DNA from: Vanessa cardui
Taxonomy: Eukaryota; Arthropoda; Insecta; Lepidoptera; Nymphalidae
Reading direction: 5' to 3'
DNA: 64,000 nt
NCBI RefSeq assembly: GCF_905220365.1
Contig: NC_061132.1
Coordinates: 682,001-746,000, forward strand
Part shown: in pieces, positions 1-10,551 of the stretch
Position numbering within the stretch: the first letter of the stretch is position 1
Layout of the letters: the number at the start of each line of letters is the position of its first letter
The notes under the pieces: generated by a model
Databases searched by the model: none
Told to the model about the DNA's origin: nothing
What the model saw: only the letters and a program-made list of their open reading frames with translations
Position numbers and translations under genes: made by a program

Positions 1-1531
1 ATGGATGCTTGGTGCTCATCTGATTTTATCCCATAATCACTGGCACAAAAATCGGCTTATTATCGGCTTACTAGCTATGTCCGCAAGATTGTGGGCAAAA
101 GGTACTTCTTATTACATCACCTATCTATATACCAGTGAAATTTCCGTCGTATTTACTTATCAGTCATGACATGTGACAGTACGTGAACATGACATAATTA
201 AATTAATCTTTGGTTAATAATTAAAATAACTTCTTCATCATTTCTCCATTTATTTAGTACCTAACGTTAAATTTTATTTTTTTAATAAATAACATTACAT
301 AAGATATTTCAAATTTTACTTTTCTCTTGTGATAAGCTAGTTTTCTTGCAAATAACTTTATTTCCAACCGCGGTTCGCTAATGTTTCCTGAATTACGAAC
401 TGACGGACTAAATTATACAAACCAATTCGTAGCTATGTGAAATCAGACGAGTCGCCAGCTTTATATAAAGGCAATGATTCCTTTTGTCTCGTCTGACAAA
501 CTTTTCAACATTACTCGAATCGGGAACTTTATTAGGCGACTATTTGGACAAAATGTAAATGTCCCAGAACTATCGGAATGAAGTGGCGTATAAATTAAGA
601 GAACGGTTACTACCGGTCTTCGTAACTTGAACAGTTCGACTCGATGTTAGTTTAATTTGCAGCACATACGGTCCAAGAAGATGATGTAATGAAATAATAT
701 CTATTAGGCCATCAATCAATTCAAACAATATTTTTTCATGTCAAAACCCTTAGGCAAAGACAGATTTGGTATAAACGTAACCACTCAATAGTTGCTTTCA
801 TATATGTACATAACATTTCCAAAATATTAGAAGCACTATGTTATTTATAACAATATAATAACTATGACTTTAATGTCGAGTTCATTGGTATTTAGGTGTG
901 GATGTAGAATCCTGAACAGGATGATGATGCGTGTATACAAAAATAAATTATACAACAGGCATTCTAATTTACTTAAGAGTTAATACATTTAAATGAGAAA
1001 TAAAGTATCACTTAAGAGATTATGAAAAAATGAAATATCGTTAAAACATAGATTCGAAAGTAATGATTTTGTTAACTTTTTATTCTAAAAAATTAGCATA
1101 TTAATAACTTGTACGAATATTAAATATTACAGTTGTAGTAACAATAGCTATTAAACCGAGTCATGAATTGGTATCTGTATAATCGATCAATACATTCCTA
1201 TTTACTTTTGACATTCACACCATGTTGTAAATAGTCTGTCAGAGATCAGAGAGATCTGTTCATCTGTTCATTACCTTTTTGGTGGATACAGGGCCTTAGT
1301 GGAAGGTGGCGTTCGAGTGTGAATGGCGATTAGCGTGTGAATGCAACCAGCCGTGTACAGGCAGAATAAAAACCCAAGCTACGATAGAAGCGGACAATAA
1401 GAGAATAGCTTAACTTCCCACGAATATTTCCATCAGCCTACATACAAACCGACATGAAAAACGTGTTCTCTTACTAAACAAGTACTCATGAATTCAATTA
1501 CTTTTTTCAATTTCTGCTCTCCTGGTATTTC
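1..1531. other. AT-rich unique DNA, no gene seen
   Basis: No ORF of note and none of the repeat families found elsewhere in the window. Slightly less AT-rich patches lie around 400-680 and 1260-1420. A TATA-like string (TTTATATAAAGG) sits near 461-472, but no consensus initiator follows at the right distance, so I do not call a promoter. Confidence 0.5.
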
Positions 1532-1792
1532 GTTGGTGGGCTTTGTAAACGTCCGTCAGGGTGGGTACCACACTCACTCGTCAGATATTCTGATGACACA
1601 CAGGAATGCTTAGTATAGTTGTGTTCCAGCTTGAAGGCTAAGTGAGTAGGTGTAATTTAAGGCTCATGGAACATAACATATAATTATGTTCCAAAAGTTC
1701 CAAAATATGTTATTTAAGGAATGATTGATATATCATACAGTACAAATATCTATGGGTAGTAACTTCTTACTCAGGTGGTAAATTTGCCAGGT
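1532..1792 (+). mobile_element. REP-B copy, strongly decayed
   Basis: It keeps the order of REP-B blocks: TTGGTGGGCTTTG, then GGGTGGGTACCACACTCACTC, GTTGTGTTCCAGCTTGAAGG and a final CTCAGGTGG. Many substitutions and an internal AT-rich rearrangement point to an old copy. REP-B is an A-tailed non-autonomous family common in Lepidoptera; its parent element is not identified here. Confidence 0.7.
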
Positions 1793-1971
1793 CACCTGTC
1801 TACATGAAAATAAAACCTAAAAGTTAATTATGATTTATAATATCGACTAATCGTAGCATTGACTGATCAGTCACGAACCGCCAGGCGTTAGAAGCACAAA
1901 AAATATAAAGTGCTAATATTTTAATTAAGCCTTATCTTCGTGTCTGATGTTTGCTGGTAGTAAAATAAAGT

Positions 1972-2236
1972 AACAGCCTGTAAATTTCTTACTGAAGGGA
2001 AGGGCTCCTCTCCCACTAGCGAGATGGTTTGGAACACATTCCACCACGCTGTTTCAATGCGGGTTGTTGCAATGCACATGTGGCAGAATATCGCCACGAT
2101 GTTTTTCTTCGCCGCCGAACACGAAATGAGTTATAAACACAAATTAAGCACATAGATATAGTGGTGCTTGCCTGGGCTTGAACCCGCCATCATCGGTTAT
2201 GATGCACGTGTTCTAACCACTGAGCCATCTCAGCTC
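1972..2236 (-). mobile_element. SINE-A copy (tRNA-derived SINE, Metulj-like)
   Basis: Read on the minus strand it has a tRNA-like head (A-box region ATGGCTCAGTGG, B-box region GGTTCAAGCC), then the family body, ending at AACAGCCTG on the plus strand. The (GTT)n tail is lost. It is the first of two head-to-tail SINE-A copies only about 25 bp apart. Confidence 0.85.
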
Positions 2237-2261
2237 CAAACAAAAGACATCGTGAAATTCA

Positions 2262-2550
2262 CGCTTGTAAATTCCCACTGCTGGGCTAAAGGCCTCCTCT
2301 CCCTTTGAGGAGAAGGTTCGGAACATATTCCACCACGCTGTTCTAATGCGGGTTGGTAGAATACACATGAGGCAGAATTTCTATTAAATTTGTCACATGC
2401 AAGTTTCCTCACGATGTTTTCCTTCATCGCTGAGCACGAGATGAATTATAAAGACAAATTAAGCACATGAATCAGCGGTGCTTGCCTGGGTTTGAACACG
2501 AAATCATCGGTTGAGATGCACGCGTTCTAACTACTGGCCCATCTCAGTTC
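2262..2550 (-). mobile_element. SINE-A copy, second of a tandem pair
   Basis: Same family and orientation as the copy ending at 2236. The body is better preserved (CTCCCTTTGAGGAGAAGG and CACCACGCTGTTCTAATGCG). The B box has changed to GTTTGAACACG on the plus strand. No clear target-site duplication was found. Confidence 0.85.
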
Positions 2551-2724
2551 TATCAGCTGGTAACTCTGTTATTAAGTAGTTTTCTCATCTAAGTAATAAC
2601 TTACTCTGTCTACATTAAATTTCCAATTGGCCATTAGAGGCCATTGACATTAATTATGGTTATTGGTTATTATGCTATTACGCGTTGGAAGAAATGCTTC
2701 GGATTCGATATCATGATATGATTT

Positions 2725-2970
2725 TTACCGACTTTTAAAAAAGGAGGTAATCAGTTCGAAAGAAATGTATGTAACATTGTTAGAATTTAATTATATTTGA
2801 GCATGCTTAATATCGTATGTGTATGTTTGTATGTTTATCCACGTATTTCTCGAAAACTTATGATGATCATTTTTAATCTAAGTTGAAGTGTTCCTAACAC
2901 TTCAGGGAAACAACTCAGGGAACAATATGAGTTTCATAAAAATCGGTCCAGTATTTTCGTAGATATATAT
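2725..2970 (+). mobile_element. REP-I fragment, decayed
   Basis: It begins with ACCGACTTTTAAAAAAGGAGG, the start shared by the REP-I copies at 15838 and 54722. It continues into AT-rich sequence ending with ATCGGTCCAGTATTTTCGTAG, a phrase typical of short lepidopteran repeats. Boundaries are approximate. Confidence 0.5.
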
Positions 2971-3171
2971 GTTTCTTATCGTTAGTTCACTAGCTCTTTC
3001 TAAATTTGAATTTGATTTAATTTTTTATACATTACATTTGATTAACAACTTATGATTTGATAAAATAAAAATGAGATCCAAACATTCCTCATTCATATAG
3101 GCCATACTTTCAAATCGTCATGTTTTTATTTGAAATAAATATACAATTATATATGAGGAAAATGAAAGATA

Positions 3172-3232
3172 CTTATTAGGTATGAATGAGGAATACACCA
3201 TAAAAATATTCGTATGATAGGCAAGCTTAACT
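3172..3232 (+). repeat. Direct repeat, upstream copy
   Basis: This ~60 bp stretch (core GGAATACACCATAAAAATAT) recurs at 3620-3678 with few differences. The two copies lie about 390 bp apart, and neither belongs to a family recognised elsewhere in the window. Confidence 0.7.
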
Positions 3233-3619
3233 AGCTCCACTGCAAACATCACTAACAGCTAGTATACCTAATAGGGTAACAAAAAGGCCTACATATATAA
3301 ATAAATTAACAGTTGTACGATATCTCCATTTCCAATGAGTTCCGTGTATTTGTAAAACGTTCTTTCAGGCAGTGTGTATTCGAAAACGCTGCACCAATTT
3401 AAGGCAATATTTCAAGATGCAACTAAGGTAGTTCGCCGATTTCCTGCAGTTTCAAAATGTCTTTAGATAACTGGGATTATGGTTTTAACCGCGGCTAATT
3501 CGTATTTCATGTTTTGTCGCAACTTCATTGTAACAATTGTGTTGTATAGACTTAGAGCACTTTAAGATTGTAATTACGAAATAGGTTGGCATTTCAAACT
3601 TTCGTATATAGTCATGAGG

Positions 3620-3678
3620 ACTTACTAGGTATTGAGGAATACACCATAAATATATTCGTATGATAAGCAAGTTTAACT
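3620..3678 (+). repeat. Direct repeat, downstream copy
   Basis: Partner of 3172-3232. It lies immediately before the LINE-E remnant at 3704-3900. It has a small deletion after the shared ACTTACTAGGTA and otherwise follows the first copy closely. Confidence 0.7.
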
Positions 3679-3703
3679 TGCATGACATTGCATACAAAGA
3701 TAT

Positions 3704-3900
3704 TCTAAGACATTTTTTGCCTCGCACAAACACTTAGTTTTTCCGAGCCGATACGAATTGGAACCTTCAGGAAAAGAGCGTACTCCTTCCTTATAGGCCA
3801 CACGCACCTGCAAGCTCCCCTGGTGCTGCGGATGTCCATGGGCGGTGGTAGTCACTTTCCATCAGGTGATCCTAATGCTCGTTTGGCACCTATCTCATAA
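3704..3900 (+). pseudogene. LINE-E reverse transcriptase C-terminus remnant
   Basis: The same segment as 30921-31135 and 45166-45534 but on the plus strand. It runs from a CTAAGACATTTTTTGCCTCG start through the region coding the last RT residues, to the 3' UTR phrase TTTCCATCAGGTGATCCTAA. No continuous frame survives. It is a 5'-truncated, dead LINE copy. Confidence 0.7.
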
Positions 3901-4606
3901 AAAGAAAAACGTATATTATATAGACGATATCTAAATAAATAGCTTTTTCGTAAAATAATAATATTTTCAATAAGACTCGAAGAGACTCAATAGTTATAAA
4001 TCTTGAGAACGCATGTTCAAATATGAACACTAATACGGTAAAAGAAAACTTCGCTAGGAAACCTACATGAGAATCCACCATATGTTTACCACCGAACACT
4101 ATTAAGGCAGCGGCGTTCTCCTTGTGAGGTTTTCCTCCACCGCCGGGCAAGAGATATATTACAAACATAAATTTAGAACCAGGATATTCACCGTTTCAAA
4201 AAAAAAGTTATAAATAGTTTAGATAAGCTATTACAAACAGATTATCTATAGCGAGCGATACTCCGAGCGATCTAAAAAATCTTAAGTTTGATAAAATAAG
4301 ACCCCTTGGGCTATATTCGTTCCCTCTAGCAAGCTTAAGGTTCAACTGGGGGAATAAATAGAAAAATAAGTAATTCCTTAAAACAGGGTATTGCTTATAC
4401 TCTTAATAAAAAAACACATTTTAAAGAAAATTGATTATTTTCGAAAACATTTTTCACGATAAATTTTATGCGACAAAAAGGCCCCCCGGCGGTTTTTTTT
4501 GACCGTTCTACTCAGGTCAGTATATTTTCTTTTCCGACGTGTCAGTAGTGTTAAATTTAACTATCAATAAGTATAACGGTTGCATATTCTTTTTCTCTCC
4601 ATGTTC
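3901..4606. other. Unannotated AT-rich stretch
   Basis: Nothing is firmly assignable. A weak echo of the SINE-A middle region (minus strand) can be read at 4118-4170 but is too short to call. A GC-rich spot, GGCCCCCCGGCGG, lies near 4481-4493 beside a T-run. Confidence 0.4.
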
Positions 4607-4820
4607 TTGCTCGAGTAGTGTGTACACCGGTTTTGATGGGAACGCCACTCCCAAGTACCGGGTTCGATTTTAGGCCGAGATGATCCAGAAAAAGTTCATT
4701 ACTTTTCTATATTGGCTTGGGTCTGGGTGTTTACGAAACCGTTGTTACTTTTATAACACATTTTTATAACACAAGTGCTTTAACTACTTACATTGGCATG
4801 AGAGTAATGTGTATGATAGT
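4607..4820 (+). mobile_element. SINE-C copy (tRNA-derived SINE)
   Basis: The tRNA-like head keeps CTCGAGTAGTGTGTACACCGG and the B box GGGTTCGATTTTAGG. The body phrases GGCTTGGGTCTGGGTGTTT and AACACAAGTGCTTTAACTAC follow. A short internal duplication of the TTTATAACACA motif is visible near 4751-4772. LINE-D starts directly at its 3' end. Confidence 0.8.
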
Positions 4821-5176
4821 AAAATTCTGCTGACATTTTTAACTTTGCCCTTTCGTTAATTAAAAACGTTTGTAAAAAATACATTGTTAAAAAAGGTATA
4901 TCCGATACACGATTTTAAAGATGATAAAAAAGTGTGAGGTTATAATAAATGTTGACTTCCAGGCAGGATATATGAATTGAAAAATTTAACTAACATGACT
5001 TTGTATTTATTTTAAATGTTGAAAAAGAGTAACTACTGAGTTTCTTGCTGGTTCTTCTCGGTAGAATCTACTTTCCGAACCGGTGGTAGCTTCACTTAAT
5101 TGTAAAACTTCGATTCAAAAGTGCTTTAAAAAGCCTACTTGAATAAAGTTTATTTTGATTTGATTTGATATGATTT
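4820..5176 (+). mobile_element. LINE-D 3' end
   Basis: 5'-truncated 3' UTR of LINE-D. It has TTTTTAACTTTGCCC near its start, the conserved block TCTACTTTCCGAACCGGTGG, and the end AATAAAGTTTATTTTGATTT followed by repeats of TGATT. Short tandem 3' termini of this kind are typical of CR1-like LINEs; the clade assignment is inference. Confidence 0.8.
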
Positions 5177-5514
5177 TTCCAATATTAATATACAAATGAA
5201 TAAACAAATTTGAGTTGAAGCAGATGAGGCCACGTGATGTTCAAATTACTTCATTTTCATATTCTCTAAATGCAAGGAGTATTAAAACACATCTTACACA
5301 ATCAATAGAACTCCAAGCAGGGTAGCAGGGGAGCCCAGATGTTATATTAATTATGAATCACTCACCAACCCCTCGATACTAAAAAGTTATAGGTATTTAG
5401 TGGCAAAGCAATCACACTGGTCTACAAAGTACCATTCATATCGACCCAATGCAAATATAATCAAAACCAACAAAACATGTTAAATGCTATAATATTAAAT
5501 AGATTATAATAATA

Positions 5515-5654
5515 TGAGCCAAGGTGGCCCAGTGGTTTGAATTAGAACGCGTGCGTATTAACCCATGCTTGGTGATTCAATGCCAGCTAAGCAACACTGA
5601 ATTTACATGCAATTCTGCCATATCCACTAATTGAGAAATTTACAGGCTGCTACT
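5515..5654 (+). mobile_element. SINE-A copy with large internal deletion
   Basis: The head (GAGCCAAGGTGGCCCAGTGG, with a short internal duplication) joins almost directly to the 3' terminal phrase GAAATTTACAGGCTGCTACT. About half of the family body is missing. A (GTAT)n microsatellite follows at once and probably grew from the SINE tail. Confidence 0.75.
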
Positions 5655-5682
5655 GTATGTATGTATGTATGTATGTATGTAT
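5655..5682 (+). repeat. (GTAT)7 microsatellite
   Basis: Seven perfect GTAT units at the 3' end of a SINE-A copy, followed by an interrupted stretch of related GTAT/GTGT sequence up to about 5718. Confidence 0.95.
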
Positions 5683-6082
5683 AAATGATATGTGTGTATG
5701 TATGTATATATGCATGTATTAATACGAAATAATCTTTAATGCGTAATAAACAAACAGCCAACGCACCAATGCAAAATTACTAAGCTACGTACGAAATAGT
5801 CGAAATATATTGGACTTTTTACATCCGGATATAAAAATTTGAAATACATAAAATATATAAACATCAACCTGCATCTTTCACCCTGAGGAGAACTCTGTTG
5901 AGTGTCCCTAATGAAGCGATCACGTCGAACCCATCACAGTTTAAGTATCTAAGAATAACTAATAAGCATACTACGGTTTAACAGTTCAGATTCAAAGAGG
6001 TTGTATCTTAGTATATCTGTACGGCATCATATTGCCTTACCAAAACTAGGAGATAAACTAATATATGTATATGGGTGGATTA

Positions 6083-6361
6083 TCTATACATATAATAAAA
6101 TTGGAATATCTGTTTGTAATATTAAAATAGCCCTTTTTTACTCCATTCATATGTATGTATACACGGAACATATACCAAAATTACATTTTTTTTACAATTT
6201 TTGTCTGTCTGTCTGTTTGTTCCAGCTAATCTCTGGAATGGCTGGACTGATTTTGACGGGACCATCACTGGCAGATAACTGATATAGTAAGAATTAACTA
6301 GGGATACAATAATAGGATTTTTTGTTAATTGAAACGCGTACTAGGTCACGGGCACAGCTAG
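6083..6361 (+). mobile_element. Helitron-like non-autonomous element (HEL), complete ends
   Basis: It starts TCTATACATATAATAAAATT directly after an A and ends in CTAG. The 3' region carries the degenerate GC hairpin seen before CTAG in related copies. Internal phrases GTCTGTCTGTCTG and GGCTGGACTGATTTTGACGG match the copy at 61942-62260. Helitrons insert between A and T and end CTRR; the fit is good, but no Rep/helicase gene is present. A second element abuts it. Confidence 0.7.
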
Positions 6362-6577
6362 TCTATACATAAAAAATAGCATGTACTGACTGACTGATTC
6401 ATCATCGCCGAACGTATACTATTAAAGTTGAAATTTGGGTAATAGGATCTTTTTATTGAGTAAACACCCACTAAGAAAGGAATTTTGGAATTTCTATTCC
6501 AGAGGGGGTGAAATAGGCTTTGAAATTTCAGATAATTTAAGCAATTTCCACGCGAACGAAGCTGGGAGCAACAGCTA
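6362..6577 (+). mobile_element. Second HEL element abutting the first
   Basis: It starts TCTATACATAAAAAATAGC immediately after the CTAG end of the previous element. It contains AGAGGGGGTGAAATAGGC, and ends in CACGCGAACGAAGCTGG then CAGCTAC, a one-base change from CTAG. Different internal sequence from its neighbour. Confidence 0.6.
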
Positions 6578-6764
6578 CTTATTATATACAGATATATTAG
6601 CTGCTCATTATAATTTCACTCACGAAAGACGTTGCTCTCCCCGCGGATCGAAGCGCAATGTCACATTATTTATACTTATATTATAAGCAGATTTCGCCTG
6701 CGGCTTCGCTCGCCTTTAGTTTGGTTGACAGGTATTATTCATACATCATCTTTTTTTTTTTTAA

Positions 6765-6980
6765 ATATGATACAACATCACATACATTACTCTGATCCCA
6801 ATGTAAGAAGCTAAAGCACTTGTGTTATGGAAAGTTAACGACGGTACCACAAACACTCAGACCCAAGACAACATAGAAAACTAATGATAATCTACATTGA
6901 CTCCGGGAATCGAACCCGGGACCTCGGAGTTGCGTACCCATGAAAACCGGTGTACACACCACTCGACCACGGAGGTCGTC
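6765..6980 (-). mobile_element. SINE-C copy
   Basis: Well-preserved minus-strand copy. The tRNA-like head lies at 6895-6980 with the B box reading GGGAATCGAACCCGGG on the plus strand and the A box region CACTCGACCACGGAGG. The tail side begins ACATCACATACATTACTCTG. A T-run at its left may be the site of insertion. Confidence 0.85.
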
Positions 6981-7396
6981 AAATCTTTACGAATTATAGC
7001 TTGTATTATTTTGATGTATATTCTTCTAGAACCAGTATTAGGATGTAGGCTAACGTATAATACAATTATCTTTAATTTACAATAACAGCTAATATATCAC
7101 AAAAAAAAACAACACAAATAACCATCAATAATCACATTACACAGTCATAATCATAATCGCGATTCAAATGTGTCCGCCACATAAATCCCGCCTTTTTTTA
7201 AGGGAAGTTGTGTGACGTGACGCAGATGTTGCTCGTTTATTCCAACAATACTATATTATTGTAAACTTACATTAAAATTCATTCAGTAGTAGTATAGAGA
7301 CAAACATTCGCCTTTAATAATAATAGAGGCGAAATTAAAAATACCACAACCAATAGTCACTTGTCTAAGTAACGACTATCATTTTTTTGAATCGGC

Positions 7397-7408
7397 TTGA
7401 GCCCAAGA
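7397..7408. repeat. Target-site duplication, left copy
   Basis: TTGAGCCCAAGA, repeated exactly at 7709-7720 on the other side of a full SINE-A. Confidence 0.85.
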
Positions 7409-7708
7409 GTCGAGATGGCCCAGTGGTTAGAACGCGTGCATCTTAACCGATGATTGCGGGTTCAAACCCAGGCAAACACCGCTGCTACATGTGCTTAATT
7501 TGTCTTTATAATTCATCTCGTGCTCAGCGGTGAAGGAAAACATCGTGAGGAAACCTGCATGTGACAAATTTCATAGAAATACTGTCACATGTGCATTCCA
7601 CCAACCCGCATTGGAACAGCGTGGTGGAATATGTTCCAAACCTTCTCCTCAAAGGGAGAGGAGGCCTTTAGCCCAGCAGTGGGAATTTACAGGCTGTTGT
7701 TGTTGTTG
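7409..7708 (+). mobile_element. Full-length SINE-A, reference copy for the window
   Basis: It starts GTCGAGATGGCCCAGTGG (A box) and has the B box GGGTTCAAACCCAGG about 55 bp in. The middle region is partly palindromic (CCGCATTGGAACAGCGTGG), and the tail is (GTT)n. At 300 bp with a 12 bp target-site duplication it is a complete, fairly young insertion. SINEs of this kind are transcribed by Pol III and moved by a partner LINE. The ORFs across it are shadows. Confidence 0.9.
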
Positions 7709-7720
7709 TTGAGCCCAAGA
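7709..7720. repeat. Target-site duplication, right copy
   Basis: Second TTGAGCCCAAGA. The first two bases also extend the GTT tail, so the duplicated target is 10-12 bp. Confidence 0.85.
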
Positions 7721-7814
7721 TTACGGCGTTCAAACAAAAAACATCAGCTTTATATAAAAGAACAGATTTAAATCTCATATGAAATCGTTAAAAAATACAC
7801 AAACATAGATCGAG

Positions 7815-8079
7815 ACAAGAGCCGAGATGACCCAGAGGTTAGAACTCGTGCATCTTAATCTATGATTGCGGGTTCAAACCCATGCATGCACCACTATATA
7901 TATGTGCTTAATATTTGTTTATAATTCATCTAATGCTCGGCGCTGAAGTAAAACATCATGAGGAAACCTGCATGTCTCTCATTTCATCGAAATTCTGTCA
8001 CATGTGTATTCCACCAACCCGTATTGGAATATCGTGGTAGAATATGTTCCAGAAATTCACAGGCTGTTACTGTTTACTG
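7815..8079 (+). mobile_element. SINE-A copy with 3' internal deletion and TSD
   Basis: The head has AGAGCCGAGATGACCCAGAGG and GGGTTCAAACCCATG. The purine-rich block before the end is deleted, so ATATGTTCCAG joins AAATTCACAGGCTG. TAGATCGAG at 7806-7814 recurs at 8080-8088 as a 9 bp target-site duplication. Confidence 0.85.
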
Positions 8080-8525
8080 TAGATCGAGGCACCCTTACCT
8101 TTAAAAATATTTGTCATGAGCGAGGATCGAATCTGCAACTCGCACACATGCAAAATCAAGTAAGCAGTCGCGCATACAGACGGACAGTTTGACGAGAAAA
8201 AGGACACCAATCGAAACAAACGTTATGAAAAATTCAAAATGCATTCAGAACGTTTCAACTTTTACGCCTACAAAGCAAGACTGGACGAACCATTTGACAC
8301 TTCAGAATAAACGATATTCGTAAAACAGACAAAAAAGCGCTCTAATACACATATATTTGAGTCCAAATTAAACTGTGGCAAAGTTAATTGATAGAACGGT
8401 CTAAAACGAAGCATGGAAGGTCAAAACTGCTTAGGAAATTAGAGGAATTTGTATGAATAATAGATAGATGCAGTCGCCGGCAGAATTGCAGCAGGGGTAG
8501 TGACATCCCCCTGAATTTTCACATT

Positions 8526-8564
8526 CGTTTCAGTCTCCGCTTAGCCGTGGACCCGGGCGGACGT
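8526..8564 (+). promoter_or_regulatory. Candidate TATA-less core promoter (Inr + DPE)
   Basis: TCAGTC at 8530-8535 fits the arthropod initiator TCAKTY in all six bases, with A+1 at 8532. GGACGT at 8559-8564 occupies exactly +28 to +33 and fits the downstream promoter element RGWYVT. There is no TATA box near -30. Inr/DPE promoters are known from insects, often at regulated developmental genes. The patch is GC-rich compared with its surroundings. Start-site use is inferred. Confidence 0.55.
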
Positions 8565-8629
8565 CCTGCGCGTAGCGACTAAACCAGTTTATTTAAAACC
8601 GTGTTTTGTGTATTACTGCAAATACAGTG
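8532..8629 (+). other. Candidate non-coding first exon with splice donor
   Basis: 98 bp from the inferred start to a strong donor, CAGTG|GTAAGTACT (GT at 8630-8631). The exon contains no ATG, so it would be 5' UTR or lncRNA. It lies outside every repeat family recognised here. It could be the first exon of a plus-strand gene whose body lies mostly beyond the window; candidate partner exons are at 38268 and 49816. Confidence 0.45.
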
Positions 8630-8635
8630 GTAAGT

Positions 8636-10002
8636 ACTTTTAACTTTGAAAACGGTTCCATAAATAATTATAACTAACAACGGTTTCCGTAGTGACGATT
8701 CATATAAACATTTTACAGTATAATTGTGATTTTATTCATAGCACATTCTCCCCCATTTTAAACGCTTTGATAAGTTAACGTAAGGGAATTGACCGCTACA
8801 TATACTATAATACAACCTAATCCCATTATATTAATCATTCTCATTATACTATATGAATACATGTTACTTTATAAACTTTAATTATTTCATATCACGTTAA
8901 GTCAAGAGCTTTAAAAAAATAACGTTAATATGTTTTTGACAATTATCGTTACATCACAAATAATAAATATTTATTTGGCAATAACGTTATTTGTAATGTT
9001 AAATTAGGTCGTTATTAATTCAAATGACAGCTAGACTTTCTTTGTTTTACGAGCAAAGTTAGCCATTTAATCTGCAGTCGGCGAGGACGCCATATTAAAA
9101 AAGTTTAAATACCCAGGGATATTTAAAATGCGTCAGACCTTTGCAAATGTTAAAATGTATTACGTTATTTCTTCGCTTTTATATTATTCAAAGATTTTTA
9201 ATTAAATCGAAGACATTTCTTTCTTTTTTCTTTTATAATGTTTCAAAAATAAGGTTTGTTGTTATGTATTTTATTACTGTCTTAATAAATTTTTTATAGC
9301 AGGTATTGATAATATCATAACTAAATTCTTAATAACAACTTTAAAATATATTTTTTAGTATATGTTAACATCATATTATGGTGATATTTTTATCACTTAA
9401 TTGTACTTTAAAATTAAATAATTTATTTAAAAGATAATCTCATTTTTAGCATCCAATTCATTTTAATACTATGACATAATGATCATAATAAGTAATATAT
9501 TTTAATTATTTTCGCATAATTCACAAATTTAAAAACTGTTTTCGTACATGTTGATAATCAATTGGAAGAAATTTTAATAATAATATACATGTGTTGTTGC
9601 GGTCTCATTAATTGGAAAATAAATAATAATAGGCCTGCCCACAATTTAAAAGTATTAAATAAAGCAGCGTATATATATGGCGAGAAAGATCAAAATGGAA
9701 AAGACTGGCAAAGGTACTTACCTCCATATTGGACAACATATGTACCTATACACAGAAAATGAGAAATTGCATGTACTAGAGTATAAATAGGATACGTTTT
9801 TAAATAAGTTTATTAGAACATTGCTATCAGGCTCAGTATGAATAATGGCTATTATTATTATTTATATATTTCCATTAGTAGCAACAAACACAGTCGACAT
9901 AAACGTAATATATTTTTATAATTTGTGTATAACTCGTGGAGTCGAGATTAACTCTTTTTTTATTTAATTTTACTTTGCCCAGATTATGTAAAAAGTAAAA
10001 GT
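8636..10002. other. AT-rich unique stretch
   Basis: If the exon at 8532-8629 is real, this is the start of its intron. No repeat family is recognised. A 66-codon open frame at 9562-9762 (plus) has no family features I can name and is probably chance. Confidence 0.4.
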
Positions 10003-10273
10003 AACAGCCTGTAAATTTCCCACTGCTGGGATGAAGTCTCCTCTTTTATTAAGAATAGGGTTTGGAACATATTCCACCACGCTGTTCCAATGCTGGTTGG
10101 TGGAATGCACCTGTGGCAGAATATCGATGAAATTAGACACATGCAGGTTTCTACGAGCACGAGATGAATTATAAACACAAATTAAGACCATATATATAGT
10201 GGTGCTTGTCTGGGTTTGAACCCGCAATCATCGGTTAATATACAAGCGTTCTAACCAATGGGCCATCTCAGCT
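10003..10273 (-). mobile_element. SINE-A copy
   Basis: Minus-strand copy from AACAGCCTGTAAATTTCCCA to CATCTCAGC. The B box reads GGTTTGAACCCGC on the plus strand. The stretch carrying the conserved TTTCCTTCACC block is partly deleted near 10150. No exact target-site duplication was seen. Confidence 0.85.
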
Positions 10274-10387
10274 TATATAATATGTTATATAAAGATTGGC
10301 TCTGTTATAAATATTAATGAATACTTATGTAATATATAACATCGTATAATCGACCCCGTGACTAATTTGTTATGTCCTTATATTATT

Positions 10388-10499
10388 TAGCCTTATTTAC
10401 CCTTCAAGTGCAAATAGAGCAATGCTATGAAGTGTTGTTTAGCAGAAGAATAAGCATGGTGTGGTTATACAGGTTAGCACAGTGACCTACCACTAAGTG
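10388..10499 (-). mobile_element. REP-B fragment, very decayed
   Basis: Only the 5' half of the element is visible. CCCTTCAAGTGCAAATAGAGC, GTTGTTTAGCAGAAGAATAA and CCTACCACTAAG correspond in order to the REP-B phrases around the GTTGTTTGGCGGTAGAATAA block. Confidence 0.5.
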
Positions 10500-10551
10500 C
10501 AATCCCATAGTGAATATTAATCTATAAAATCTACAGCATATTGATTATAAT

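Noticed and set aside
461..500. TATA-like TTTATATAAAGG as a promoter
   Set aside because: No initiator at the usual distance and such strings are common in AT-rich DNA.
4118..4170. SINE-A fragment, minus strand
   Set aside because: Only about 50 bp of weak similarity; not separable from chance.
7530..7712. Repeated small frames starting MKENIVRK in several places (for example 2230, 7530, 16984)
   Set aside because: All fall on the same part of SINE-A; conservation is that of the SINE DNA, not of a protein.
8090..8200. tRNA-like SINE remnant (GAGGATCGAATCTGC)
   Set aside because: A single B-box-like string without A box or recognisable body.
9562..9762. 66-codon frame near a minus-strand donor-like site at 9710
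   Set aside because: A lone GTAAGT in reverse without a matching acceptor or conserved protein.
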